This document shows, one piece after another, positions 1 through 6,655 of a stretch of DNA of 6,702 nt. Position 1 is the first letter of the stretch. The number at the start of each line of letters is the position of its first letter. The notes beneath the pieces are model-generated. The model saw nothing but the letters and a program-made list of their open reading frames with translations. It had not been told where the DNA came from and did not search any database. Position numbers and translations under genes: made by a program. This DNA comes from Pseudomonadota bacterium (lineage in GTDB: Bacteria > Desulfobacterota > WTBG01 > JAGOGO01), in the NCBI GenBank assembly GCA_021160085.1, contig JAGHDE010000176.1:1-6702 (forward strand), in the 5' to 3' direction.

Positions 1-36
1 CTCATTAATATAGCAATATAGCTTTTTTATTTGTTG

Positions 37-67
37 AAAAACTACTAATTTACAGAAATTGTAATTA
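37..67 (-). terminator. Weak AT-rich terminator-like hairpin after mfd
   Basis: Read on the minus strand, just past the mfd stop codon, TTACA (62-66 region) and TGTAA pair around a 5-nt ATTTC loop. The stem extends by three further A/T pairs if one bulged base is allowed. Four bases after the stem comes a run of five T (37-41 on the plus strand as A). The stem has almost no G/C, so termination here is plausible but weak. Nothing else in positions 1-84 looks functional. Confidence 0.3.
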
Positions 68-84
68 AAACCTTTTGTTCGTCA

Positions 85-3000
85 TTATTGCAAGATTTTT
101 TTTACTTTTTCAGCAAGTTTTGTCCAATTTTCAGAATCCTGAAAAGGTATATAAAGCTTGTGGTCGGGGGTAAATCTTAAATTATCTTTTTGATTTTGAA
201 TCAATCCAAGAATTTTTTCTAAAGATATATCCGCTTCGGGATGGAATGCAAGTATTATATCATTGTTTTTGCAATCGAGGGTGGTAATCAAATATTTTTT
301 CAGAATCGGTTTAATACTGGAAAGCAGCAATAAATTTTTTGTCTCTAAGGGGAGAGAGCCAAAGCGATCCCGAAGTTCATTTTCCATATCCGGTATTTCT
401 CTTTCCTCTATTCCCCCCGACAGCTTTTTGTAAAATCCCAGGCGCTGTTGAATGTCGGGTATGTATGACTCCGGAATATAGGCGGGAATCTGCAGACGAA
501 TTTCCGGGTCCACCTCAGGAACTATTTTCTCCTTTTTAATCTCCTTTACTGCTTTTTCTATGAGTTGATAATAAAGTTCAATTCCAACTTGCGCCATATT
601 GCCAGACTGGGAAAGCCCCAAAATGTTCCCCCCTCCCCTAATTTCCAGATCATGGTTCGCCAACCGGAAACCCGACCCTAACTCACTTAATTGAGAAATT
701 ACCTTGAGCCGCTGCTTAGCTTTTTTGGTGAGGAGCTGTTCTTTTGGAATCAAAAAATACGCGAAAGCCTGATGGTTAGAACGTCCAACTCTGCCCCGAA
801 GTTGATAGAGCTGGGCCAATCCCATTCTGTCAGCCCGATTGATTATAATGGTATTGGCATTAGGAAAATCCAATCCCGATTCAATGATTGATGTGCAAAG
901 CAGAAGGTTGATCTCTCTTTTATGAAAAGACCACATCACTTTTTCCAATTTTTTTCCCGGCATCTGTCCGTGGGCAATTTCCAGACGAGCTTCGGGGACT
1001 ATTTTTTGTAAGAACCCCGCCATTGCTTCAATTTTTTCCACCCGATTATGAACAAAAAAAACCTGACCGTCCCGCATAAACTCTCTAATAATGGCTTCCC
1101 GGATGACTTTTTCATCAAAATGACTGAGATGGGTTTTTACTGACAGTCGCTCTTCGGGTGGGGAGTTAATGATGCTTAAGTTGTGAATATTCAAAAGAGA
1201 AAGCTGAAGAGTTCGGGGAATTGGGGTGGCGGTAAGGAGCAGGACATCAACCAGCAACCGCAGGGTTTTAAATTTTTCCTTATGCTTCACTCCAAACCGG
1301 TGTTCTTCGTCAATTATAACAAGACCCAACTCTTTAAACTCGATATCTTTCTGAAGGATCCGGTGCGTTCCAATTAGAATGTCGACCTTCCCCCTTTTGA
1401 CTGACTGGATGATTTCTTTTTGTTCTCGCAGGGTTTGGAAACGACTCAGCATGGCGATGTTTACCGGAAAGTCGTGGAAACGAAGACGGAAGGTTTGATA
1501 ATGCTGATGAGCCAGTATGGTGGTGGGAACCAAAACCGCTACTTGTTTATTGTCCATAACCGCCTTAAAGGAAGCCCGCAGCGCTACCTCGGTTTTTCCA
1601 TAGCCTACATCTCCGCATATCAATCGATCCATCGGATTAGAGGCTTCCATGTCGGCCAGGACATCTTCGATGGCATTGATCTGATCAGGGGTCTCATCAT
1701 ATTCAAAGCGGGCTTCAAATTCTCGATAATATTGATCACGGGGGCTAAAGGAAAAGCCGTTTAATTTTTGTCGGGAGGCGTAAACCTTGAGAAGTTTTTT
1801 AGCGTGGGTCTTTATAGATTCTTTAATTCTTTTTTTGGTTCGAAGCCAGGCCTTTCCTCCTAATTTATTGAGGATTGGGCGTTCTTCCTCGCCCCCTCGA
1901 TACTTTTGAACGAGATTTAGCCGGTAGACCGGCACATAAAGACGGTCTCCGTCCTGGTATTCAATAAGAAGATAGTCGTTTCTGCCCTCTTCAACGTTCA
2001 AAGATTGAAGCCCTCTATAAAGGCCAACTCCATAATCTACGTGGACAACGAAATCATCAATCATAAGATCGTCAACTCGGAAAATTGGATCCCCGGATTT
2101 TGTTTCAAGCCTTTTTTGCAGGAAAATTTTATCACCAAAGATTTCTGTTTCAGTCAGAGCAACAATTCTGTCCAGAGGAAATCGAAACCCTTCATCTATT
2201 TGGCCGGTGGTGAGCAGCAGCTTTCCTTTGTTGGATTTGCCTGCTTCAGCAAAACAAGAAGGATGATCCAGATGTATATCAAACCCGTAGGTTTTCAGCA
2301 GTTCCTGGAAACGCTTTTTTTGAGTATCAGAGTGGGCAATCAGAATGACAGTATAATAGTTGCCGAGCCAATCTCTAAGGATTTCAGTAAGTTTAGCAAA
2401 AGGACGCCCCTGGCTTTTATTCTCTGTTATTTGTTGATAAACATCCTTGTTTCCTGATGAGGAGAAGGCGAGTGAGTTTTGTCCAGGGTGAAGAACATCA
2501 AGGGTTTCTGTCCAAATTTTAGAAAAAGGCGCTAATAATTCTTCAGTTTCTTTGGGGGTTAGGTAAAGATTCGATCCCAGGCCGGATAATTTTTTTTCAT
2601 CACGGGAGGATGATAGATTTTGAGATGCGGTATCGAAAAAATCGGTTATTTTATCGCTTAGATCTGAAATCCCATATATCCAAAGAGCAGAATTTTCAGG
2701 AAGATAGTGAAAAAGTGTTCCCATCTGTTTGTAAAAAAACTCCAAAAGAAAGGCCATTTCAGGAAACTTACTGTTTTGTTGTATTCTTTCTTGGAATTCT
2801 TTGATAAGGCGAAAGGGAATCTCTCTCCTTGTTTGGAGAAGATCAATAGATTCTAAAGCGGTCTTTTGGTTTTGTTTGTCCAGAATAACCTCTGAAACCG
2901 GAAGGATAGAAACGTTTTCTATGTTTGACAGAGAGCGCTGGGTTACAGGGTTGAATCGTCTGATTGACTCCACGTTGTCGCCGAAAAATTCTATTCGGAG

Positions 3001-3600
3001 GGGATGGTGGCAGAGGGGTGGAAACAGGTCGAGGATTCCTCCCCTGACGCTAAATTCTCCACGCTCTTCCACCAGAGAGACGTTTTGATATCCATGAGCA
3101 ATTAATTTTTGCACCAGGAAATCTCTGTCAATATTGTTCTGGGAGTCTATAGAAATCACTGCCTTTTTGAGGACATCAGGAGGAATAGAATGCTGCATTA
3201 ACGCTCGGAGAGATGAAACAACAATAGGACAGCTATCACCTTTTTGTAACGCATAGAGCGTTTCCAGTCGCGAGATAACCTTTTCGGGATGGGGATCAGC
3301 GGAGTCATAGGGGAGCTCCCAGCCGGGGAAAAAAAGAACTGATCGGTAAAGCCCCTCCCCGTTTTTTTGGGCGAGATAAAAATTTAGTTCTCGGCAGATT
3401 TTTTCTGCTGTATCATTGTCGGGGGTGATAACAAGAAAACATCGAGCGCTGCTAAGAGACAATCTTCCTGCCAAATAGGCAAAAAAAGAACCCCTGATGC
3501 CAGAAAGATAAATTTCTTCCTTTTTGTTCTGAAGAAGGAATGACTTCAGCTTTTTAAAGGGATGGTTTTGTTCTGGGTTGCTGATTGATAAGGATTCCAT
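85..3600 (-). CDS. mfd: Transcription-repair coupling factor Mfd
   Basis: Mfd is a cytoplasmic ATP-driven DNA translocase. It pushes stalled RNA polymerase off DNA and recruits UvrA to start transcription-coupled nucleotide-excision repair. The protein is 1171 aa, close to the usual 1150-1200, and looks complete. The UvrB-like N-terminal module includes RGEFSVRGGILDLFP at about 180-194. A CarD-like RNA-polymerase-interaction domain is at about 508-575 (DDFVVHVDYGVGLYRG). The RecG-like helicase core has Walker A GDVGYGKT (663-670), DEEH (764-767), TATPIPRT (790-797) and motif VI QLRGRVGR (933-940). A C-terminal D7/TRCF domain spans about 1025-1160. No key residue is missing. The ATG at 3600 is the only conventional start before the conserved region, but it has no Shine-Dalgarno at normal spacing. 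It lies 45 bp downstream of the hydrolase on the same strand, so an operon is likely. Confidence 0.98.
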   Translation of the reverse strand: MESLSISNPEQNHPFKKLKSFLLQNKKEEIYLSGIRGSFFAYLAGRLSLSSARCFLVITPDNDTAEKICRELNFYLAQKNGEGLYRSVLFFPGWELPYDSADPHPEKVISRLETLYALQKGDSCPIVVSSLRALMQHSIPPDVLKKAVISIDSQNNIDRDFLVQKLIAHGYQNVSLVEERGEFSVRGGILDLFPPLCHHPLRIEFFGDNVESIRRFNPVTQRSLSNIENVSILPVSEVILDKQNQKTALESIDLLQTRREIPFRLIKEFQERIQQNSKFPEMAFLLEFFYKQMGTLFHYLPENSALWIYGISDLSDKITDFFDTASQNLSSSRDEKKLSGLGSNLYLTPKETEELLAPFSKIWTETLDVLHPGQNSLAFSSSGNKDVYQQITENKSQGRPFAKLTEILRDWLGNYYTVILIAHSDTQKKRFQELLKTYGFDIHLDHPSCFAEAGKSNKGKLLLTTGQIDEGFRFPLDRIVALTETEIFGDKIFLQKRLETKSGDPIFRVDDLMIDDFVVHVDYGVGLYRGLQSLNVEEGRNDYLLIEYQDGDRLYVPVYRLNLVQKYRGGEEERPILNKLGGKAWLRTKKRIKESIKTHAKKLLKVYASRQKLNGFSFSPRDQYYREFEARFEYDETPDQINAIEDVLADMEASNPMDRLICGDVGYGKTEVALRASFKAVMDNKQVAVLVPTTILAHQHYQTFRLRFHDFPVNIAMLSRFQTLREQKEIIQSVKRGKVDILIGTHRILQKDIEFKELGLVIIDEEHRFGVKHKEKFKTLRLLVDVLLLTATPIPRTLQLSLLNIHNLSIINSPPEERLSVKTHLSHFDEKVIREAIIREFMRDGQVFFVHNRVEKIEAMAGFLQKIVPEARLEIAHGQMPGKKLEKVMWSFHKREINLLLCTSIIESGLDFPNANTIIINRADRMGLAQLYQLRGRVGRSNHQAFAYFLIPKEQLLTKKAKQRLKVISQLSELGSGFRLANHDLEIRGGGNILGLSQSGNMAQVGIELYYQLIEKAVKEIKKEKIVPEVDPEIRLQIPAYIPESYIPDIQQRLGFYKKLSGGIEEREIPDMENELRDRFGSLPLETKNLLLLSSIKPILKKYLITTLDCKNNDIILAFHPEADISLEKILGLIQNQKDNLRFTPDHKLYIPFQDSENWTKLAEKVKKILQ

Positions 3601-3645
3601 AGATGTTTTGGTGATTGAACCTCTTTCTTTTTCTAAAATTGCTCC

Positions 3646-4419
3646 TTACCTGCTTGTCGGTATTTCTCGATTTTCAAGCCACGACAGAGCAGCTTTCATT
3701 GCTTGATTATTAAGGCGAAGCTGGTGGCCGCCTTCCCGGATGATCAGAAGCTCTTTTGGGTTGCGGGCTTTTTCATAAATCCGACAGGCATGCTCTACTG
3801 GAACTATGTCATCTTTATCTCCATGCAGAATTAATTTAGATACCGACTTTATTTGGGAGATCCACTTTTCGGGCTTCACAACCCGAAAATTATTTAGCCA
3901 CTTGGATTGATGAGGGGGGAAGGCAGTATCTTTAATTATTCCTATGTTTCGGGAATGTTGCAAAAATTCATCGGATTTGGTTTCTGACAGGATAGAATCA
4001 AAGTTAGCGGGACAGCCGCAAAGTATCAAATCAGTTACTCTGGCATCATCAATGCTTACATAAACTGATACTGCTCCTCCAGCGCTGAAACCAAAGAGAC
4101 CCATACGGGAAGGAGAATGCAGCACCGAGCTGGTATAATCTAACACACCCCTTAAATCATTAACCCATCCCATTATATCAAAATTTCCAGCACTTTCTCC
4201 CGCGCCTCGAAAGTTGAAGATAATGGAGGTATACCCGGCTTCAGACAGGGTTTTGGCCAAATGCGGATATCCCGGGTCACCAGGATTTTTTTTCGCTCCC
4301 GGTATTCCATGGCAGAGGACAACCGCTCCTTTTGTTTTTTTAATCGTTGGGGAGGGGAAAAATATTCGCCCCTTAAGAATGTTTCCATCAATCTGAAGTT
4401 TAAATTCAGTGCCTTGCAC
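3646..4419 (-). CDS. Alpha/beta hydrolase (serine esterase/peptidase-like)
   Basis: This 257-aa single-domain alpha/beta hydrolase has no signal peptide or membrane segment, so it is probably cytoplasmic. All catalytic elements are visible: the oxyanion-hole motif CHGIPG (36-41), the NFRGAGES strand (69-76), the nucleophile elbow GFSAGG with Ser112, a probable acid Asp203 in HGDKDDIVP (199-207), and His232 in EGGHQL. The family acts on esters, thioesters or peptides. The substrate cannot be told from sequence, and similarity to the YghX/dienelactone-hydrolase-like group is only general. The start is GTG at 4419. An AGGA lies 8 nt upstream, and an in-frame TAA two codons before it excludes any earlier start. 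It is the first gene of a probable two-gene unit with mfd and is divergent from the phosphoesterase gene. Confidence 0.88.
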   Translation of the reverse strand: MQGTEFKLQIDGNILKGRIFFPSPTIKKTKGAVVLCHGIPGAKKNPGDPGYPHLAKTLSEAGYTSIIFNFRGAGESAGNFDIMGWVNDLRGVLDYTSSVLHSPSRMGLFGFSAGGAVSVYVSIDDARVTDLILCGCPANFDSILSETKSDEFLQHSRNIGIIKDTAFPPHQSKWLNNFRVVKPEKWISQIKSVSKLILHGDKDDIVPVEHACRIYEKARNPKELLIIREGGHQLRLNNQAMKAALSWLENREIPTSR

Positions 4420-4473
4420 GGGTTAGATCCTTTTTGCGAACACTATCAAAAGAAGTTAGAGGAAAAATTTTAA

Positions 4474-4482
4474 ATTATATCA
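4474..4482 (-). promoter_or_regulatory. Extended -10 promoter for the hydrolase-mfd unit
   Basis: On the minus strand the sequence reads TGATATAAT, a perfect -10 hexamer preceded by the TGn extension. The -35 position at 17-bp spacing (TATTCG) is poor, which fits an extended -10 promoter. Transcription would start near 4467, giving a leader of roughly 47 nt before the GTG start. Sequence match only. Confidence 0.45.
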
Positions 4483-4492
4483 GGTTATTTGT

Positions 4493-4520
4493 TTTACGAA
4501 TATAGCAAAAATAGTATAAT
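4493..4520 (+). promoter_or_regulatory. Sigma-70-like promoter for the phosphoesterase gene
   Basis: A perfect TATAAT at 4515-4520 is preceded, 16 bp upstream, by TTTACG at 4493-4498 (4 of 6 matches to TTGACA). Transcription would start near 4527, leaving a leader of about 95 nt to the TTG start at 4623. That leader contains the paired-hairpin element at 4531-4580. The promoter is back-to-back with the hydrolase promoter, about 40 bp apart between the two -10 boxes. Confidence 0.45.
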
Positions 4521-4530
4521 TCGCACAAGG

Positions 4531-4580
4531 CAAATTTCCCCTCTTTAAGAGGAGGCTTTGGGGAGGGGCTATCAGCCCCT
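4531..4580. repeat. G/C-rich double-hairpin intergenic element
   Basis: In an AT-rich gap there is an abrupt block of C-runs then G-runs. One hairpin is CCTCT (4540-4544), loop TTA, AGAGG (4548-4552). A second is AGGGGCT (4564-4570), loop ATC, AGCCCCT (4574-4580), a perfect 7-bp stem. CCCCTC (4538-4543) can also pair with GAGGGG (4563-4568), which would exclude both hairpins. There is no T-tract, so it is not a normal terminator. It resembles the short CCCCTC/GAGGGG-type intergenic repeats common in some bacterial genomes. Only one copy is visible here, so calling it a repeat family is inference. Confidence 0.4.
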
Positions 4581-4609
4581 GGAACATAAGAATAGTTCTG
4601 TTGTTTGAT

Positions 4610-4614
4610 AAGGA
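4610..4614 (+). promoter_or_regulatory. Ribosome binding site that decides the phosphoesterase start
   Basis: AAGGA sits 8 nt before TTG 4623, and its last base is the first base of the competing ATG at 4614. The spacing suits only the TTG, so the ATG is probably part of the ribosome binding region and not the start. Confidence 0.55.
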
Positions 4615-4622
4615 TGATAAGC

Positions 4623-5357
4623 TTGCGATATGCTATTCTTTCAGACATTCATGGAAATCTGGAAGCTTTTCAAGCAGTATTGAAAGATATTGAGGATGAA
4701 GGGCTTCAGAAAATAATTTATTTAGGGGACATTGTAGGGTATGGCGCCAATCCCCGGGAGTGTATTGATCTGCTCCGAGAAAAGACTCAGGCGGTTGTGG
4801 CAGGGAACCACGATTGGGGCACAGCAGGAAAGACTGATATTCATAAATTTAATTCAGCGGCCCAAACGGTGATTAAGTGGACAATTTCACAGCTAAGCCC
4901 TGATTATAAAGACTTTTTGGCTAAACTTCCCCTGATAAGAGACGAAAATTTTTTTATCTATACCCACTCAGCACCGATTAATCCCCAGGAATGGAACTAT
5001 TTTTTTTCTGATTGCGAAGCATTAAGAAACCTCAAAGCGTTAACACAAAAAAAAGTTTGCTTTATCGGACATTCCCATATTCCAATTGTATTTGTGCTGG
5101 ATCAATCCGGGAAACTGGTTGGTAATACCAGCCCGACAAAAATCAGCATAGGGGAAAAAAGCCGTTTTCTGATAAATACAGGCAGCGTGGGGCAACCTCG
5201 AGACGGCGACTCCCGTGCGGCGTACGGCATTCTTGATAGTGAAAAGCGGATTTTTTGTCTCCGTCGGATCAAATATGATGTGGCTATTGCGCAGAAAAAA
5301 ATCTTATCAGCCGGCCTTCCGCCCATATTGGCAGAAAGGATCAGCAAAGGATGGTAA
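4623..5357 (+). CDS. Calcineurin-like metallophosphoesterase family protein
   Basis: This is a 244-aa metallophosphoesterase of the YfcE/MJ0936-like (Metallophos_2) type, a dinuclear-metal phosphodiesterase or phosphatase acting in the cytoplasm. Every metal-binding motif is present: SDIHGN with Asp8 and His10, GDIVGYG with Asp36, GNHD (61-64), the His in YTHSAP (115), and GHSHIP with His150 and His152. NTGSVGQPRDGD (195-206) matches the family's C-terminal conserved block. The substrate is unknown; 3',5'-cyclic or di-nucleotides and phosphoproteins are all possible for the family. The open frame allows TTG 4605, ATG 4614 and TTG 4623. I chose TTG 4623 because AAGGA ends 8 nt before it and the product then begins MRYAILSDIHGN, as family members usually do. 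The ATG at 4614 has AAGG directly against it, too close to work. It converges on truA. Confidence 0.9.
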   Translation: MRYAILSDIHGNLEAFQAVLKDIEDEGLQKIIYLGDIVGYGANPRECIDLLREKTQAVVAGNHDWGTAGKTDIHKFNSAAQTVIKWTISQLSPDYKDFLAKLPLIRDENFFIYTHSAPINPQEWNYFFSDCEALRNLKALTQKKVCFIGHSHIPIVFVLDQSGKLVGNTSPTKISIGEKSRFLINTGSVGQPRDGDSRAAYGILDSEKRIFCLRRIKYDVAIAQKKILSAGLPPILAERISKGW

Positions 5358-5363
5358 ATTGCA

Positions 5364-6098
5364 TTAATAGTATACTTTTTTTAGAAAGAGGCCCTGGGCG
5401 GGAGCGGTTATGCCTGCTTTGCTTCGATCTCGAGCGGAAAAAATCTTAGCAAAGTTATCCGGGGAGATTTTTTCCCTTCCTGCCTCAACCAACGTACCGA
5501 TAATATTACGAACCATGTGGCGTAAAAACGCATTGGCCTGGATAAGAAAAATTAATTCAAGCTCTTTCTGCCTGAATTCTACCATCACAACCTCTCTTTC
5601 TGGGAAAACTTTTTCATGGTCAGCTCCCTGGAAGGAAGAGAAGTCGTGTCGTCCTATCAAATGGTGAGCACAGATTTCCATCTGTTTAACATCTAACCTT
5701 TCCCGTATCCACCACGAATAATTCCGATGGAAAACCGAAGGCTGAGAAGTGTTCCAAATATGATATTCATAAAGCCTGCTTTTGGCGCTAAAACGAGCAT
5801 GGAATCTATCATCAACCCTTTCTATTTTTTTTATCAAGATATCTTTAGGGAGCAGACTGTTAGCTCCTCGCAGCAGAGAAGAAAGAGAGATGGAGGAATC
5901 GGTTTTAAAATTAGCTACTTGTCCTAAAGCATGGACGCCGCTGTCAGTTCGGCCAGAGCCGATAAGGCGGACCTTATGGTTCAGAATGCGGGAAAGGCAG
6001 ATTTCCAATGCATCCTGAATGGTAGGAGCATTTTTTTGGCTTTGCCAGCCACTGTAGTTGGTGCCGTCATATTCAACAGCAAATTTTAAATTATGCAT
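5364..6098 (-). CDS. truA: tRNA pseudouridine(38-40) synthase TruA
   Basis: TruA converts uridines 38-40 in the tRNA anticodon arm to pseudouridine and works as a homodimer without cofactor. The protein is 244 aa, within the family's normal range of about 240-270, and looks complete. The N-terminal VEYDGTNYSGWQ (8-19) is typical. The catalytic aspartate is Asp52 in GSGRTDSGVHALGQV. Also present are ARFSAKSRLYEY (101-112), HDFSSF (151-156), the FLRHMVRNIIGTLVEAG block (191-207) and the C-terminal TAPAQGLFL (231-239). The start is ATG 6098, with a weak GAGAAG just upstream. Its stop is 6 bp from the stop of the convergent phosphoesterase gene. It appears to be monocistronic and divergent from the TetR-type gene. 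Confidence 0.97.
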   Translation of the reverse strand: MHNLKFAVEYDGTNYSGWQSQKNAPTIQDALEICLSRILNHKVRLIGSGRTDSGVHALGQVANFKTDSSISLSSLLRGANSLLPKDILIKKIERVDDRFHARFSAKSRLYEYHIWNTSQPSVFHRNYSWWIRERLDVKQMEICAHHLIGRHDFSSFQGADHEKVFPEREVVMVEFRQKELELIFLIQANAFLRHMVRNIIGTLVEAGREKISPDNFAKIFSARDRSKAGITAPAQGLFLKKVYY

Positions 6099-6220
6099 AC
6101 TTCTCGTTTTTATTTTATTCTTAACCGGTTATGGTAAATCTCTGGAAAGTCCATTTTACCTGAGGGATGGTCAAATGTAAAAAATCTATACCGCTCTCAA
6201 AACGGGATGGCAAGGTATTT

Positions 6221-6238
6221 ATTTTAAATATTTAAAAT
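6221..6238. repeat. Perfect 18-bp AT-only palindrome
   Basis: ATTTTAAATATTTAAAAT is identical to its own reverse complement over 18 bp, and the match ends at both flanks. Part of it, ATTTTAAAT, recurs at 6265-6273. It could be a binding site for a dimeric regulator, an AT-rich promoter element, or chance in AT-rich DNA. Confidence 0.5.
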
Positions 6239-6279
6239 GTTGACTGATGTTAGGGGGAGCGCTGATTTTAAATTGTCTA

Positions 6280-6308
6280 TTGACAAGGAAAATGATATGA
6301 ATTACAAG
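6280..6308 (+). promoter_or_regulatory. Sigma-70-like promoter for the TetR-type gene
   Basis: A perfect -35 box TTGACA (6280-6285) is followed after 17 bp by TACAAG (6303-6308), which matches TATAAT at 4 of 6 positions including the first and the two central A/A-type bases. The -10 box overlaps the left arm of the inverted repeat at 6305-6328, so a repressor bound there would block polymerase. Confidence 0.45.
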
Positions 6309-6331
6309 ATGAGCAAACGCTCACTTTGAGC
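6305..6331. promoter_or_regulatory. Candidate TetR operator with three alternating half-sites
   Basis: CAAGATGAGC (6305-6314) and GCTCACTTTG (6319-6328) form an inverted repeat matching at 8 of 10 positions around an AAAC centre. A third half-site TGAGC (6327-6331) pairs perfectly with GCTCA (6319-6323) across CTT. The three half-sites therefore alternate in orientation. TetR-family dimers commonly bind palindromes of this size overlapping their own promoters, and TGAG...CTCA arms are frequent in the family. Autoregulation by the adjacent gene is inferred. Confidence 0.5.
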
Positions 6332-6403
6332 CGCGATCATTTATTAGCTGTTTCTAAAGGAGCCGCTTAGTAGAATATTAAGTTAAGAAGGGACTTGTAA
6401 CTG

Positions 6404-6655
6404 ATGCAGTCTAAAGGCGAAATTAGCAGTCCAAACGCTCACATTCCGACAAAAATAAAAAGCCAGGAGCTTATTGATGATAAAAGACAACAGATAATCA
6501 AAGGGGCAGTGTTGGTATTTAAGGAGAAGGGCTACCACAAAACAACTGTGCGGGATATTGCCAAAGCAGCCGAAATAAGCATGGGCAGTCTTTATGATTA
6601 TATAAATTCCAAAGAAGATATACTGTTTCTATTTTATCCCTACAACGCAACTTAA
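6404..6655 (+). CDS. Truncated TetR/AcrR-type regulator, HTH domain only
   Basis: The product is 83 aa, against about 190-210 for complete TetR-family repressors. After a charged N-terminal tail (1-26), residues 27-77 form a clear TetR DNA-binding domain. Helix 1 is IIKGAVLVFKEKGY; TTVRDIAKAAEISMGSLYDYI (47-67) contains the helix-turn-helix; then comes the KEDILFLF start of helix 4. The frame then runs YPYNAT and stops, so the whole ligand-binding and dimerisation domain is missing. Neither of the other two plus frames in the remaining 47 bp restores family-like sequence. The start ATG 6404 has GAAGGGA (6387-6393) 10 nt upstream. It is probably a broken gene, either interrupted by inserted DNA or frameshifted. 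A short stand-alone DNA-binding protein is less likely, because such HTH domains usually need the missing part to dimerise. Confidence 0.75.
   Translation: MQSKGEISSPNAHIPTKIKSQELIDDKRQQIIKGAVLVFKEKGYHKTTVRDIAKAAEISMGSLYDYINSKEDILFLFYPYNAT

Larger units (their letters stand above)
6099..6403. other. 305-bp divergent intergenic region, regulatory
   Basis: No convincing gene lies here. From left to right it holds the short truA leader, a perfect 10-bp palindrome TAACCGGTTA (6122-6131), and an inverted repeat GGTAAA/TTTACC (6133-6138 and 6155-6160). Further right are an 18-bp AT palindrome (6221-6238), a promoter for the TetR-type gene (6280-6308), and a half-site cluster that looks like an operator (6305-6331). 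The region is longer than any other gap in the window, in keeping with control in both directions. I saw no strong truA promoter; on the minus strand only poor -35/-10 pairs can be found. Confidence 0.6.

Noticed and set aside
7..30. Terminator-like TAGCAATATAGCT followed by six T on the plus strand
   Set aside because: The stem is only about three base pairs (AGC/GCT), and no plus-strand gene ends here within the window. The TATAGC copies form a direct repeat and not a hairpin.
1420..1764. 114-codon plus-strand open frame
   Set aside because: It is antisense to the conserved helicase motifs of Mfd, whose codon constraints explain the open frame. No ribosome binding site or known motif is visible.
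2005..2457. 150-codon plus-strand open frame
   Set aside because: It lies wholly inside mfd on the opposite strand, where the Mfd reading is continuous and family-typical. The translation shows no recognisable domain.
4173..4473. Short open frames on both strands over the hydrolase start and gap
   Set aside because: They are out of frame with the hydrolase, which carries a full catalytic set. The translations are low-complexity or unlike any known family.
4561..4580. Intrinsic terminator from the AGGGGCT/AGCCCCT hairpin
   Set aside because: The stem is strong but no T-run follows on either strand, and the position lies upstream of a gene start.
5410..6018. Plus-strand open frames over truA
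   Set aside because: They are antisense shadows of truA with no domain signal.
6240..6268. Second promoter with TTGACT at 6240-6245
   Set aside because: No acceptable -10 box lies 16-18 bp downstream; TGATTT is too poor.
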